This document shows, one piece after another, positions 14,843-23,686 of a stretch of DNA of 46,555 bases (position 1 is its first letter; each line of letters starts with the position of its first letter). The position numbers and the translations under genes were made by a program. Below the pieces are notes generated by a model. That model did no database searches. It was not told the origin of the DNA and saw only the letters and a program-made list of their open reading frames with translations. Source of the stretch: an uncultured Haliea sp. (GTDB lineage: Bacteria > Pseudomonadota > Gammaproteobacteria > Pseudomonadales > Halieaceae); the NCBI GenBank assembly GCA_947258585.1, contig CAMYIZ010000051.1, positions 1 to 46,555 of the forward strand, written 5' to 3'.

Positions 14843-15939
14843 TGACTGATGAGCTGCCGCTGGTCCTGGAGGGTGTGTCCTATATCTACGGCAAGGGAGC
14901 GCTGAAGAAGCAGATTCTGTTCGACATCAGCGCCACTGTGCGTGCCGGTGAGGTGGTGATCCTGACGGGGCCGTCGGGCTCGGGCAAGACCACGCTGTTG
15001 ACTCTGATGGGCGCCTTGCGTTCGGCGCAGCAGGGCAGCGTAAAGGTGCTGGGACACGAGCTCAACCGGGCCCGCGAGCGCACCCTGGTCAAGGTGCGCC
15101 GGCAGATCGGCTACATTTTCCAATCCCACAATCTGCTCGAGAGCTTGACCATCGGCCAGAACGTGCAGATGGGATTGAAGCTCGATCCCGCGGGGCGCCG
15201 CAACGCCAGGCAGCGTATTGTAGCGGTGCTTGAACGCGTTGGCCTCGGTGAGCATATCAACAAGCACCCCGCGGAACTGTCCGGAGGCCAGAAGCAGCGG
15301 GCGGGAATCGCGCGTGCCCTGGTGAACCGGCCGCGGGTTATCCTCGCGGATGAGCCTACCGCTTCACTGGACAAGCAGTCCGGTCGCGATGTTGTGGAAC
15401 TGATCCAGGAACTGGCTCGGGAAGACGGGGCCGCCGTGGTGCTGGTGACGCACGACAATCGTATTCTCGACATCGCAGACCGTATCCTGCACCTGGAGGA
15501 CGGTCATATGAAGCCGCTCGGCGAGGCTGTATCGGAAGGTGCCAGTCGCATGCTGAACCTCCTGGGCAAACACGAGCCCGGCACCGCCAGCTATCTCGCA
15601 GCATTCTCCTTTGCCCTGGCACGCGTCGCCTATGCGGACAATGTCGTGGATGACAATGAGCGTGACGAGATGCGGCGAGTCCTGCACGACGTCGCCCAGC
15701 TTGAACCTTCCGAGGTGGAGTTCATCATGGAGCTCTCCATGATGCAGAGCCGGACCATGAACGCTGGTGACAGCAGCGAAGAGCAGCTTGGCCTGATCGC
15801 GGCCCGCAAGGCCCATTTCCTGGAATCCCTGTATGCGATCGCCGGAGCAGATGGCGAAGTGAGCGCTGAGGAGATAGAAGAAATCAGGACGATTGCGGCG
15901 GAATTTGGTATCAAGCACAGTCGGCCCATGGACACTTGA
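14842..15939 (+). CDS. DevA-type ABC exporter ATPase fused to a TerB-like domain
   Basis: Residues 1-228 form a full MacB/DevA-type ATPase: Walker A GPSGSGKT (43-50), Q-loop FQSHN, signature LSGGQ (146-150), Walker B VILADE (166-171) and switch H204. From about 250 to 360 there is an extra helical domain like TerB/DjlA: FALARVAYADNVVDDNERDEM, and near the end YAIAGADGEVSAEEIEEI, with two acidic metal-type repeats. DevA and MacB ATPases normally end near residue 230-240, so the fusion is unusual. The start ATG overlaps the permease stop by one base. Confidence 0.9.
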   Translation: MTDELPLVLEGVSYIYGKGALKKQILFDISATVRAGEVVILTGPSGSGKTTLLTLMGALRSAQQGSVKVLGHELNRARERTLVKVRRQIGYIFQSHNLLESLTIGQNVQMGLKLDPAGRRNARQRIVAVLERVGLGEHINKHPAELSGGQKQRAGIARALVNRPRVILADEPTASLDKQSGRDVVELIQELAREDGAAVVLVTHDNRILDIADRILHLEDGHMKPLGEAVSEGASRMLNLLGKHEPGTASYLAAFSFALARVAYADNVVDDNERDEMRRVLHDVAQLEPSEVEFIMELSMMQSRTMNAGDSSEEQLGLIAARKAHFLESLYAIAGADGEVSAEEIEEIRTIAAEFGIKHSRPMDT

Positions 15940-16100
15940 AGGCACATCCCCGATGTTCCCCGTTTGCTGGCCGGATGGTCGAGTAACTCGGAGAGGTTCT
16001 GGACAACAGGTCGACAGACGGTCGTGTCAACCCTGAAATTTCAGTTGCCATTGCGTTAAACTAGGCGGTTTGGCATTCGCACGGTTGAGGGAGAACGATT

Positions 16101-17357
16101 ATGGAGGTGTTTGAGCAGCACGAATCCGAGGTTCGCGGCTACATTCGGTCGTTTCCGGTAGTGTTTGACAAGGCTATTGGGGCGGAACTCTTCGATGAAA
16201 ATGGCAACCGCTATATCGATTTCTTCGCCGGCGCGGGCACCCTGAATTACGGCCACAATCCCGACGCAGCGGTGGAGGCCAGTATCAAGTACCTGCAGGA
16301 CAGGCGTATTGCGCACGGTCTGGACAAGGCCACGGTCGCCAAGCAGAAATTCATTGAAGTGTTTGTCAAGTACATCCTGGAACCGCGCGGCTACGATTAC
16401 AAGCTGCAGTTTACCGGCCCCACCGGCACCAACTGCACCGAAGCCGCGATGAAACTCGCGCGCCAGGTCAAGGGCCGCTCCAATATCGTCGCGTTCACCA
16501 ACGCCTATCACGGACACACCATGGGGGCCCTGGCGGTGACAGGCAACGAGGCCTATCGCGACGCATCCTATGGTTCACGGGGTGCGGTATCGTTCATGCC
16601 TTTCGACGGCTTCCTCGGCGATGACATCGACACCATTCACGTATTCCGCCGCTATCTGGAAGATCACGGTTCCGGCATGGAGACGCCCGCAGCGGTGATT
16701 GTGGAAACGGTACAGGGAGAGGGCGGGATCAATGTCGCCTCGACTGAGTGGCTGCAAAAACTCGCGGCCCTGTGCAAGGAGTTCGATATTCTGCTGATCA
16801 TCGACGATATTCAGGTCGGCAACGGCCGCACCGGGAAGTTTTTCAGTTTTGAAGAAGCGGGCATCGAACCGGACATGGTGTGTCTCTCCAAGTCTATCGG
16901 CGGTGGCAACCCGATGGCGGTGTTGCTGATAAAGCCGGAGGCGGACGTCTGGTCGCCGGGCGAGCACACCGGCACCTTCCGCGGCAATTCGCTGGCATTC
17001 GTGGCGGCCACTGAACTCATTCAGCAATACTGGGCCGATGACAGCCTTACCGGCGAGGTGGCACGCAAGTCCGGTATCATCATGGAAGCCCTGAATGAAC
17101 TGCGCGACGAGTTTCCCGCACTGAACTGCAAGGTGCGGGGGCGGGGGCTGGTGCTGGGAATCGAGACGCCGGTAGCCGGTTTTTCCGACAAGGTGGCCGC
17201 CAACGCATTTGAGAAAGGGCTGGTGTGCGAAACCTGCGGTGCCGACAGTCAGGTCAACAAGCTGTTCGTCGCGCTCAATATCGAAGATGAGTTGTTGCGC
17301 GAGGGACTGGAAGTTTTCCGCGAAGCATTCAGGGAAGTGGCGCGGCAGACAGCCTAG
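16101..17357 (+). CDS. ectB: EctB-like diaminobutyrate-2-oxoglutarate aminotransferase, orphan
   Basis: A 418-residue class III PLP aminotransferase closest in look to EctB, which turns aspartate semialdehyde and glutamate into 2,4-diaminobutyrate. Diagnostic stretches are FTGPTGTNCTEAAMKLAR, FTNAYHGHTMGALAVTGN and PGEHTGTFRGN. The PLP aspartate is D235 (IIDDIQVG) and the Schiff-base lysine K264 (CLSKSIGGG). GAGGGAGAA precedes the ATG. Ectoine genes ectA and ectC are not adjacent, so the product could feed a siderophore, diaminopropane or another pathway, or ectAC lie elsewhere. The name is by resemblance. Confidence 0.75.
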   Translation: MEVFEQHESEVRGYIRSFPVVFDKAIGAELFDENGNRYIDFFAGAGTLNYGHNPDAAVEASIKYLQDRRIAHGLDKATVAKQKFIEVFVKYILEPRGYDYKLQFTGPTGTNCTEAAMKLARQVKGRSNIVAFTNAYHGHTMGALAVTGNEAYRDASYGSRGAVSFMPFDGFLGDDIDTIHVFRRYLEDHGSGMETPAAVIVETVQGEGGINVASTEWLQKLAALCKEFDILLIIDDIQVGNGRTGKFFSFEEAGIEPDMVCLSKSIGGGNPMAVLLIKPEADVWSPGEHTGTFRGNSLAFVAATELIQQYWADDSLTGEVARKSGIIMEALNELRDEFPALNCKVRGRGLVLGIETPVAGFSDKVAANAFEKGLVCETCGADSQVNKLFVALNIEDELLREGLEVFREAFREVARQTA

Positions 17358-17397
17358 TCAGGACCGTCCACCGGAGTAGTGATCCATCGGCAGCGGC

Positions 17398-18708
17398 TCA
17401 GCCCTGTCGATTGAGCAGCCTGCGCACGGTGGGTGAGCAGGCGATTTCGCCGCGATTCAGGAATGCTTCGTGATGCTCCTCCACTTCCTCGAGATCGTAC
17501 TCATAGTTCACCAGCAGTCCCGCTGATTGCTGCAGGCCCTTCGGGGAGATATCACCGAGCCAGTTGAGGCGCGCGACGCTGGCGCCATTGCCCAGATGGA
17601 ACCTCGCCACCGGGTCGAGCGGAGCGCTGCCGCGTTTTTCCTGCACCAGATAGTGGGCACACAGCCACATCAGCAGCGGCTGTAGCCTGGCGGTGAGGCT
17701 GCTGTCCTGGTGCCAGTGGGGTGAGTCCAGCGCCGTGAGCAGTGCCGTGTCCCGGGCGGCCAGCAGGCTTTGCTGCTCGTCGGCCAACAGCCGGTTCAGC
17801 CAGGCTCTGAAACCCGGTATTGGCGACAGAGTGGCAAACTCCGTCAACTGTGGCATTTCCTCTTTCAGGCGCATGACCACCTGCTTGATCAGGAAGTTGC
17901 CGAAGCTGATGCCCCTGAGTCCGGGCTGGCAGTTGCTGATGGAGTAGAAGATAGCGGTCTTCAGCCTTTCCTGGGCAACTGCGCCGTCCTGCGGTGCGAG
18001 AATACTCTGTACCGAGCTGGATACCGAAGCCACCAGCGCGACCTCGACGAAAATGAGCGGCTCATCCGGCAGCGCAGGGTGGAAGAAGCCGAAACAGCGC
18101 CGGTCCTGGGCGTCCAGTCGTCGGCGCAGGTCATCCCAGCCCTGCATCTCGTGCACGGCCTCGTATTCAATCAGTTTCTCCAGAACTGCCGCCGGTGACT
18201 CCCAGTCCAGGGTTCGCAGCTTGAGGAAGCCGGGGTTGAACCATGAACTGAGCAGGTGCTGGAGATCGTCGTCCACTGCTCGCAGGGAATCATCGCCGGG
18301 TAACAAGGCCAGCAGGTCCTCGCGCATGTTGACCATGGTGCGAGTCCCCTTTGGCGCCATATTGATGCGCCGGAACAGGGTCTGACGCGGGGATTCCACT
18401 GCCCGCGCCAGCGCCCGGTAGGCTTCCAGGCTCTGGTTTGTGCCGTAGTCGACGGCACAGCGGTTGATCAGGTCCGGGTCCGGGCTGTAGTCGGCGGCCA
18501 GGGTGTGGAAAAAATCGGTTTTCTGGGCCTGGCTGAGCCCGGCATAGGCGACCGCCACCTCATCCGCCAGGGCAATACCCAGCGCCTCCCCCTTGTTTGA
18601 ATAGAGCTCGGAACAGAGTGAGGTAATGGTGTTCTTGTCGCGTGCAGAGCGGCGCAGCAGGTTCTTGCCGGCGTTGGCTACGGAGGTGAGCCAGCGATTA
18701 ATGACCAT
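17398..18708 (-). CDS. Malonyl-CoA decarboxylase
   Basis: A 436-residue MCD: an N-terminal helical domain (to about 170) and a C-terminal GNAT-fold catalytic domain that decarboxylates malonyl-CoA to acetyl-CoA. The catalytic pair is visible as S295 (ATLSPIPGFR) and H371 (ARFHLGNGA). NFLIKQVV and GISFGNFLIK are typical. No malonate transporter or malonyl-CoA ligase lies beside it, so it may regulate malonyl-CoA level or recycle propionate-derived malonate. It is last in a minus-strand gene row, 150 bp after a GGDEF gene. No clear ribosome site is seen; the start codon sits in a small palindrome. Confidence 0.93.
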   Translation of the reverse strand: MVINRWLTSVANAGKNLLRRSARDKNTITSLCSELYSNKGEALGIALADEVAVAYAGLSQAQKTDFFHTLAADYSPDPDLINRCAVDYGTNQSLEAYRALARAVESPRQTLFRRINMAPKGTRTMVNMREDLLALLPGDDSLRAVDDDLQHLLSSWFNPGFLKLRTLDWESPAAVLEKLIEYEAVHEMQGWDDLRRRLDAQDRRCFGFFHPALPDEPLIFVEVALVASVSSSVQSILAPQDGAVAQERLKTAIFYSISNCQPGLRGISFGNFLIKQVVMRLKEEMPQLTEFATLSPIPGFRAWLNRLLADEQQSLLAARDTALLTALDSPHWHQDSSLTARLQPLLMWLCAHYLVQEKRGSAPLDPVARFHLGNGASVARLNWLGDISPKGLQQSAGLLVNYEYDLEEVEEHHEAFLNRGEIACSPTVRRLLNRQG

Positions 18709-18719
18709 GGGTTACCCAT
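18707..18719. promoter_or_regulatory. Perfect palindrome over the MCD start codon
   Basis: ATGGGT-T-ACCCAT is a perfect 13-bp palindrome. Its last two bases on the minus strand are the first two of the MCD ATG. In RNA this would form a 6-bp hairpin that partly hides the start; in DNA it could be an operator half. Confidence 0.35.
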
Positions 18720-18859
18720 CTGGAAAAAACAACCCTGCATACTACTTGGGCTCGCCCGCCATGGCCATACCAGTCGTGGGGGTGGCGCTGTCCGGTTTTG
18801 GCGGTGGGTCCGGTGGGCGAATGGTTGCGGGCTGCAGTGACGGCCCCGGCGAGTGGCCG

Positions 18860-20332
18860 CTACGGTGCCTGGCAGTGGCGATTTCTTCCTTCCTGCTTGG
18901 CCCTGTACAGTGCCTCATCCGCCCGTCTCATCAGGGAGTCCGCCGTGGGTATGCGGGTCGACCCGATGGCGGGCACCAGCGTTGCCCCGCCGGTGCTCAC
19001 AGTGATGGCTGCCCGCAAACCTTCCAGTCGACTGACCAACTGGGCCAGTCGCATTGCCACGGCGCAACAGCCGGCCTCGTCGGTATGGGGCAGCAGCAGC
19101 ACAAATTCCTCCCCGCCCAGTCGAGCAACGGTGTCATTCGTCCGCGAAACGTCACTGAGAGCCGCGGCCAGTGCGCGCAGGGCCAGATCGCCTTCGGGAT
19201 GGCCATAGGTATCGTTATAGCGTTTGAAGTGGTCCACATCGACGATCAGCAGCGACAGCGGCTCCCCGGTTCGCTTGTTGCGGGACAGCTCTTCGTGCAA
19301 TCGTGCCTCCAGCGCGCGTCGATTATTGAGTTGGGTCAGAGGGTCCGTTGTGGAAAGCTGCTCCAGCCGGTCATTCAGTGCTTCCAGCTGCTTCTGTCGA
19401 TGCAGCAACTCGGTCTCGGCACGCTTCTGCGCGCTGATATCCTGGATCTGAGAAACAAAATACTCCGGCTTGCTGTTTTCGTCACGGACCATGGAAACGC
19501 TCAGCAGGGCCCAGATTTCCTGCCCGTTCTTGTGAAAGTAGCGCTTTTCCATTCGGTAGGTGTCGCGTTCCCCCGCCAGCATTTCGCGCAGCAGTTCCAG
19601 ATCCTTGTCGAGATCGTCCGGGTGAGTCAGTGCCTGGAAGTCGATGGTCAGCAGTTCGGTCTCGCTGTACCCCAGAAGTTCAATGGCCGCATTATTGACC
19701 CGCAGCCAGCGACCTTCCAGGCTGACCAGAGCCATGCCGATCGCGGCATGCTCGAACGCACTCTCGAACAGCGCTGTATTTTCACGCAGTTGGCTCATGG
19801 CCCTCTGCCGCTCGCGGTCCAGCTGGTCCTGTTCGATGATCTGGCCGATCCGACCGGCCATCAGTTCGACGAGTTCCACGTCAGTATCGTGAAAGGGGAG
19901 TTTACGCGCAGCCGGCGAGGAGAAATTCAGGGTTCCGTAGATCTCTCCGTTAACCCGAATAGGGGTCGCAAGGTACGCCTCCAGTTGCATCTCCCGGTAG
20001 GCCGGATGCCCGCACAGTGCGGCGTCCTGTCCGGCGTGGGAAACTGCCACGGTCACTTCCCTGTCGACGACTACAGAGCAATACGTTTCCCCCAGCGGCA
20101 TGGCGTCGCCGGAAGCGAGGCTCATGGTTTCCGGTTCGATGGCGAGGATTATGTACTGCCCGTCACTGATGCGACTGACGATGCCGATGGGCATCTCGAA
20201 AAATCGCATCCCTGTCCGCAGGTAGTCAGAGTAGAGCTTCGTATAGGATTCATAGTGGCCCAGACTGAGCCGGTGGAATTCCCGAAACCTGTTTGTCAGG
20301 TCATCGAGCTTGCTGGTCTGGGGAACAGTCAT
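18860..20332 (-). CDS. GAF-PAS-GGDEF diguanylate cyclase
   Basis: A 490-residue soluble cyclase that makes cyclic di-GMP. Order: GAF sensor (about 25-170), PAS (about 185-305, with the NGQEIWALLSVSMVRDE and QDISAQKRAE ends of a PAS-PAC) and GGDEF (325-488). The catalytic motif is GGEEF (406-410). The feedback site R397-TN-D400 is exactly five residues before it, so product inhibition should be intact. There is no EAL or HD-GYP domain and no membrane segment. It lies between an acyl-CoA ligase and malonyl-CoA decarboxylase on the same strand. Confidence 0.94.
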   Translation of the reverse strand: MTVPQTSKLDDLTNRFREFHRLSLGHYESYTKLYSDYLRTGMRFFEMPIGIVSRISDGQYIILAIEPETMSLASGDAMPLGETYCSVVVDREVTVAVSHAGQDAALCGHPAYREMQLEAYLATPIRVNGEIYGTLNFSSPAARKLPFHDTDVELVELMAGRIGQIIEQDQLDRERQRAMSQLRENTALFESAFEHAAIGMALVSLEGRWLRVNNAAIELLGYSETELLTIDFQALTHPDDLDKDLELLREMLAGERDTYRMEKRYFHKNGQEIWALLSVSMVRDENSKPEYFVSQIQDISAQKRAETELLHRQKQLEALNDRLEQLSTTDPLTQLNNRRALEARLHEELSRNKRTGEPLSLLIVDVDHFKRYNDTYGHPEGDLALRALAAALSDVSRTNDTVARLGGEEFVLLLPHTDEAGCCAVAMRLAQLVSRLEGLRAAITVSTGGATLVPAIGSTRIPTADSLMRRADEALYRAKQEGRNRHCQAP

Positions 20333-20382
20333 GGATGGGCGGCTGCGCTTGCCTCGTGGGCAGAAGGGTCAGGGGGCAAGGG

Positions 20383-22023
20383 TTACACAAGACCCAGACG
20401 CTGTACAAGGGCTTCCCGCAGCCGGAATTTCTGCACTTTGGTCGCGGACATCGGCCAGTCGCTGACAAACTCGACGTAGCGGGGCACCTTGAAAGAAGCC
20501 ACCTGGCCAGTACAGAACCGTATGATTTCCTCGCTGTCGCACTCGGCGCCGGGATTGAGTTCTATGAAGGCGGCCACCACTTCCTGCAGGCGCGGGTCCG
20601 GAATGCCGACCACCTGGACGAATTTGACTGCCGGGTGGGTCGACAGGAAAGACTCGATCTCCAGGGCCGCGACGTTCTCTCCGCCCACCTTGAGGGTGTC
20701 CTTGAGACGGCCGTGGTAACTCACCCGGCCCCCCTCGTCGATGGCGCAGATGTCACCGGTGCGGAACCAGCCATCCCGGGTGAAGGCTGCCGCAGTTGCC
20801 TCCGGGTCCTTGTAGTAGCCGGAGAACACCGAGTAGCCGGCGATCAGCATCTCGCCCTGTTGCCCCGCGGCAAGCGGCGCGCCGGAAGCGGGGTCCACCA
20901 CCTGCAGCAGCGTGCCGTCCAGGGGCGGCCCGATAGTTTTGGAGCGGGTCCGGTCGTCGTCTTCGAGGTCGCTGTAGCAGGACAGTCCGGTGGCTTCGGT
21001 AAGGCCGTAGGCGCTGATGTGCAGCGTGTGGGGGAGCAGTTTCATGTTTTCCCGCAGCCGCTCGGGGGGTGCCACGTTGTTGATCAGGCGGATCTGGCGC
21101 TTGTCCAGTTCGCTGAACAGGGGGTGGGTGACGAGATCCGACATGATGGTCGGAAAGGCCGGGTAGAGCACCGTGGCGTGCTCATCCATGATCTGCCGCA
21201 GGGCCTGTTCCGGCGCAAAGTGGGGCGCGGTCATGTAGCTGCCGCCGGTGCTGAACGTGGCCAGCATGGGCATGATGGACGCGAGGTGGAAAAACGGCAG
21301 TGGATTCCACTGGCGGTCAGCTGCGCTGAGACGAAGGCGTTTGGCGATCGAAAATGCCTTGCGCGTCACCATTTCATGGCTGAGGGGACAGCCCTTGGGG
21401 TGGCTGGTAGTCCCCGAGGTGTACATCATCATGCAGGGAGCGGCGAGCGCGATGCTGGCCTGTACCCGTTGCGCCTGCTCCGGGCTGGCCCGGCGAGCGC
21501 TAGCGCCCAATTGTGTGGTGTCCAGATACAGCCCGTGATCCGGCGGTGGGCGATCGCCAGTGGTCAGGATCTGCCGCAGCAGCGGCGCTGCCGCCAGGCT
21601 GTCCGCCGGTGGAGCGCCCGGGCGCAGCTCCGGGTAGATCTCTTCCAGGATCCGGGCGTAGTCGGTGGGTTGGTCGCGGGCCAGCCGGGTAACCAGCATC
21701 CGCAGGTCGGCGTTGTCGATGACATAGGCCAGCTCGCTGGCCCGGTAGCGGGCGTTGATGGCGACTGCGACCGCACCCGTGAGGGCGATGGCAAACAGCC
21801 ATTCCAGGTACTCCGGGCAGTTCGGCATCAGTAGCCCGACATGGTCGCCGGGGATGACCCCGTGGCCCTGCAGCAGCCTCGCCTTGTCAAAGCCGCTGTC
21901 GTACAGCTGTCGATAGGTGAGGGCCGTGTCCGGGAAGATCACCGCGTTGGTGTCGGGCCACTGCTCTGCACTGCGCCGCAGGAGATCACCCAGGGAGGTG
22001 GCAAAGATACCGTCAGGGCGCAT
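20383..22023 (-). CDS. AMP-forming acyl-CoA synthetase
   Basis: A 546-residue ANL-superfamily ligase that activates a carboxylic acid as its CoA thioester via an acyl-adenylate. Visible motifs: MMYTSGTTSHPKGC (phosphate loop), YGLTEATG, GWFRTGD and GRLKDTLKVGGENVAALEIE, and the catalytic lysine near the end in SATKVQKFRLRE. The ATG at 22023 is preferred because GGGAG lies 7-8 nt upstream; it overlaps the SnoaL-like gene end by 11 bp, which implies coupling. An ATG at 22056 would add 11 residues. The partner acyl-CoA dehydrogenase is two genes upstream. The acid substrate is not evident. Confidence 0.92.
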   Translation of the reverse strand: MRPDGIFATSLGDLLRRSAEQWPDTNAVIFPDTALTYRQLYDSGFDKARLLQGHGVIPGDHVGLLMPNCPEYLEWLFAIALTGAVAVAINARYRASELAYVIDNADLRMLVTRLARDQPTDYARILEEIYPELRPGAPPADSLAAAPLLRQILTTGDRPPPDHGLYLDTTQLGASARRASPEQAQRVQASIALAAPCMMMYTSGTTSHPKGCPLSHEMVTRKAFSIAKRLRLSAADRQWNPLPFFHLASIMPMLATFSTGGSYMTAPHFAPEQALRQIMDEHATVLYPAFPTIMSDLVTHPLFSELDKRQIRLINNVAPPERLRENMKLLPHTLHISAYGLTEATGLSCYSDLEDDDRTRSKTIGPPLDGTLLQVVDPASGAPLAAGQQGEMLIAGYSVFSGYYKDPEATAAAFTRDGWFRTGDICAIDEGGRVSYHGRLKDTLKVGGENVAALEIESFLSTHPAVKFVQVVGIPDPRLQEVVAAFIELNPGAECDSEEIIRFCTGQVASFKVPRYVEFVSDWPMSATKVQKFRLREALVQRLGLV

Positions 22024-22444
22024 GCCCGGCTCCCACCGTCCCTGACGCCAGGGCATTGAACTTCTGGGTATCGTGGTAGAACGGCCTGATCTCGGTGATC
22101 AGGCCGTCCCGCAGACGCCAGATTTCGCTGATGGGCATGCTGAAGGCTTCGCCGCTGGCCTTGCTTTGCCCGGTCATGGTCGCCAGGACCACGACCGTTT
22201 CGCCCTCGGCAATGTACTCATCAACGGTCACGGCGGTGTTGGCGAAAGTCGTGAACACCCGGCGCACCAGTTCAGTGAAGCCCTCGAAGCCGGACACCAC
22301 GCCACCGAAGGGAAGGGAGTCCGCCTCAATGATGCGCACCTCGGGATGGAGCAAGCTCGCCGCGGTGGTCATGTCACCCCGCTGCGCGGCGCCCAGGAAT
22401 GCCCGGACAATGTCCTTGCTGCTGTCGGTCATGCTGGACCCCAT
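22013..22444 (-). CDS. SnoaL-like / NTF2-fold protein
   Basis: A 143-residue alpha+beta-barrel protein of the SnoaL/limonene-epoxide-hydrolase type. Typical signs are the N-terminal helix IVRAFLGAAQRGDMTTAASLLHPEVRI, VDEYIAEGETVVVLATMTG and SEIWRLRDGLITEIRPFYHDT. Such proteins act as small hydrolases, isomerases or cyclases, or bind ligands without catalysis. The tight place between the acyl-CoA dehydrogenase (15 bp away) and ligase (11-bp overlap) suggests a role in the same catabolic route. ATGs at 22444 and 22432 are both possible starts. Confidence 0.85.
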   Translation of the reverse strand: MGSSMTDSSKDIVRAFLGAAQRGDMTTAASLLHPEVRIIEADSLPFGGVVSGFEGFTELVRRVFTTFANTAVTVDEYIAEGETVVVLATMTGQSKASGEAFSMPISEIWRLRDGLITEIRPFYHDTQKFNALASGTVGAGHAP

Positions 22445-22459
22445 TGCCTGTCTGAGCGG

Positions 22460-23623
22460 TCAGAATGACCGGGGCATGCCGTAGCTTTCGGCGATCATGT
22501 TCTTGGCCATCTCATTGCTGATCGGGCCCAGGCGCAGCAGCCTGGAATCGCGCCAGTAGCGTTGCATGTCGGTCTCCGCGGAGTAGCCCATGCCACCGAG
22601 TATCTGGATTCCCAGGTCGGCCGCCTTGCCCACATAGTCCGAGCACAGTACCTTGGCCATGCCCGACTCGATGGCACTGGGTTTGTCCTCGGCCTGCAGG
22701 CGGGCGGTGTGGAGGACAATCAACTCGCCCTGCTTTTGCCACATCGCCATGTCGGCGAGATAGTGCTGCAGAATCTGGAACTGGCCGATAGGCTGGCCGA
22801 AGGCGTGGCGTGACTTCATGTGCTCCACGGCGTCCTCGATCACGCCGTCCAGCATGCCCAGGCAGGTGGCGGCATTGACCAGACGCTCGTTGTTCAGGGT
22901 CTTGGTGGATTGGTACCAGCCGCGGTTGGGCTCCCCCAGCAGCAGCTCATCGGCGACGAATACATCCTCCATCAGCACGGAGCAGGAGCTCATGGCGCGC
23001 ATGCCCAGCTTGGGTAGCGGCGTCACCGTGATCCCCTTGCTGTTGCGCGGGACGAAAAAGATGGAGATGCCGTCGCTGCGCTTGGCGGCGTTCAGGTCCG
23101 TGCGCGCCATGACCAGCAGGTAGTCGGCGACATCGGCGCCGGTGCTCCAGATCTTCTCCCCGTTCAGGAGCCAGCCGCCGTCAACCCTGGTGCCCCGGGT
23201 CTTCATGCCGCCGAGCAGGTCGGTGCCACCGCCGGCTTCGGTAAAGCTCATGGCGGTCTTCAGCTCGCCACTGGCGATTCGGGGCAGGAATTCCTGCTTC
23301 TGGGCCTCGGAGCCGCAGAAGTTGATGGCCTTGGTGCCGGAAAAGGACGTGACGCCCCAGACCCAGCTCAGGCCCGCCGCGGTGCGGGAAAACTCGCGGG
23401 CAAACAGGGTCTGGTTGAGAATGGTGCCGCCCTGGCCGCCGTACTCCTCGGGCACACCGATACCGTGGGCGCCAAATTCCACCAATTTGTCCCACAGCTC
23501 GTGGGGGAAGACGTGTTCCTGCTGCTCCAGCTGGCGGCACCAGTCCTTGGGGCATTCCTTGTCGACCCATTTGCGGGTGACATCGACAAACATCTGATCT
23601 TCTTCCGACAGTTCTATGCTCAT
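22460..23623 (-). CDS. Acyl-CoA dehydrogenase with relocated catalytic Glu
   Basis: A 387-residue FAD flavoprotein that makes the 2,3-enoyl-CoA. The FAD/substrate motif MSFTEAGGGTDLLGG (about 125-140) and the helix GILGGMGYSAE are clear. The usual C-terminal catalytic glutamate of the YEGT motif is absent: RDSRLLRLGPISNE has Pro at that place (about 368). E246 in NNERLVNAA lies where isovaleryl-CoA and long-chain dehydrogenases carry their base, so that residue probably takes the role. This suggests a branched or long acyl substrate. It is 15 bp upstream of the SnoaL-like gene. Confidence 0.93.
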   Translation of the reverse strand: MSIELSEEDQMFVDVTRKWVDKECPKDWCRQLEQQEHVFPHELWDKLVEFGAHGIGVPEEYGGQGGTILNQTLFAREFSRTAAGLSWVWGVTSFSGTKAINFCGSEAQKQEFLPRIASGELKTAMSFTEAGGGTDLLGGMKTRGTRVDGGWLLNGEKIWSTGADVADYLLVMARTDLNAAKRSDGISIFFVPRNSKGITVTPLPKLGMRAMSSCSVLMEDVFVADELLLGEPNRGWYQSTKTLNNERLVNAATCLGMLDGVIEDAVEHMKSRHAFGQPIGQFQILQHYLADMAMWQKQGELIVLHTARLQAEDKPSAIESGMAKVLCSDYVGKAADLGIQILGGMGYSAETDMQRYWRDSRLLRLGPISNEMAKNMIAESYGMPRSF

Positions 23624-23686
23624 GGTTTCAGCATCCGGTTCTACTTATTCAGGAACCACGAGTTTATTTGAACAAAATTCAAAAAT

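Noticed and set aside
18626-20479. 617-codon open frame on the plus strand over the GGDEF gene
   Set aside because: Covers a clear GAF-PAS-GGDEF protein on the other strand and has no recognisable domain.
20293-21834. 513-codon plus-strand frame over the acyl-CoA ligase
   Set aside because: Antisense shadow of a ligase with all ANL motifs.
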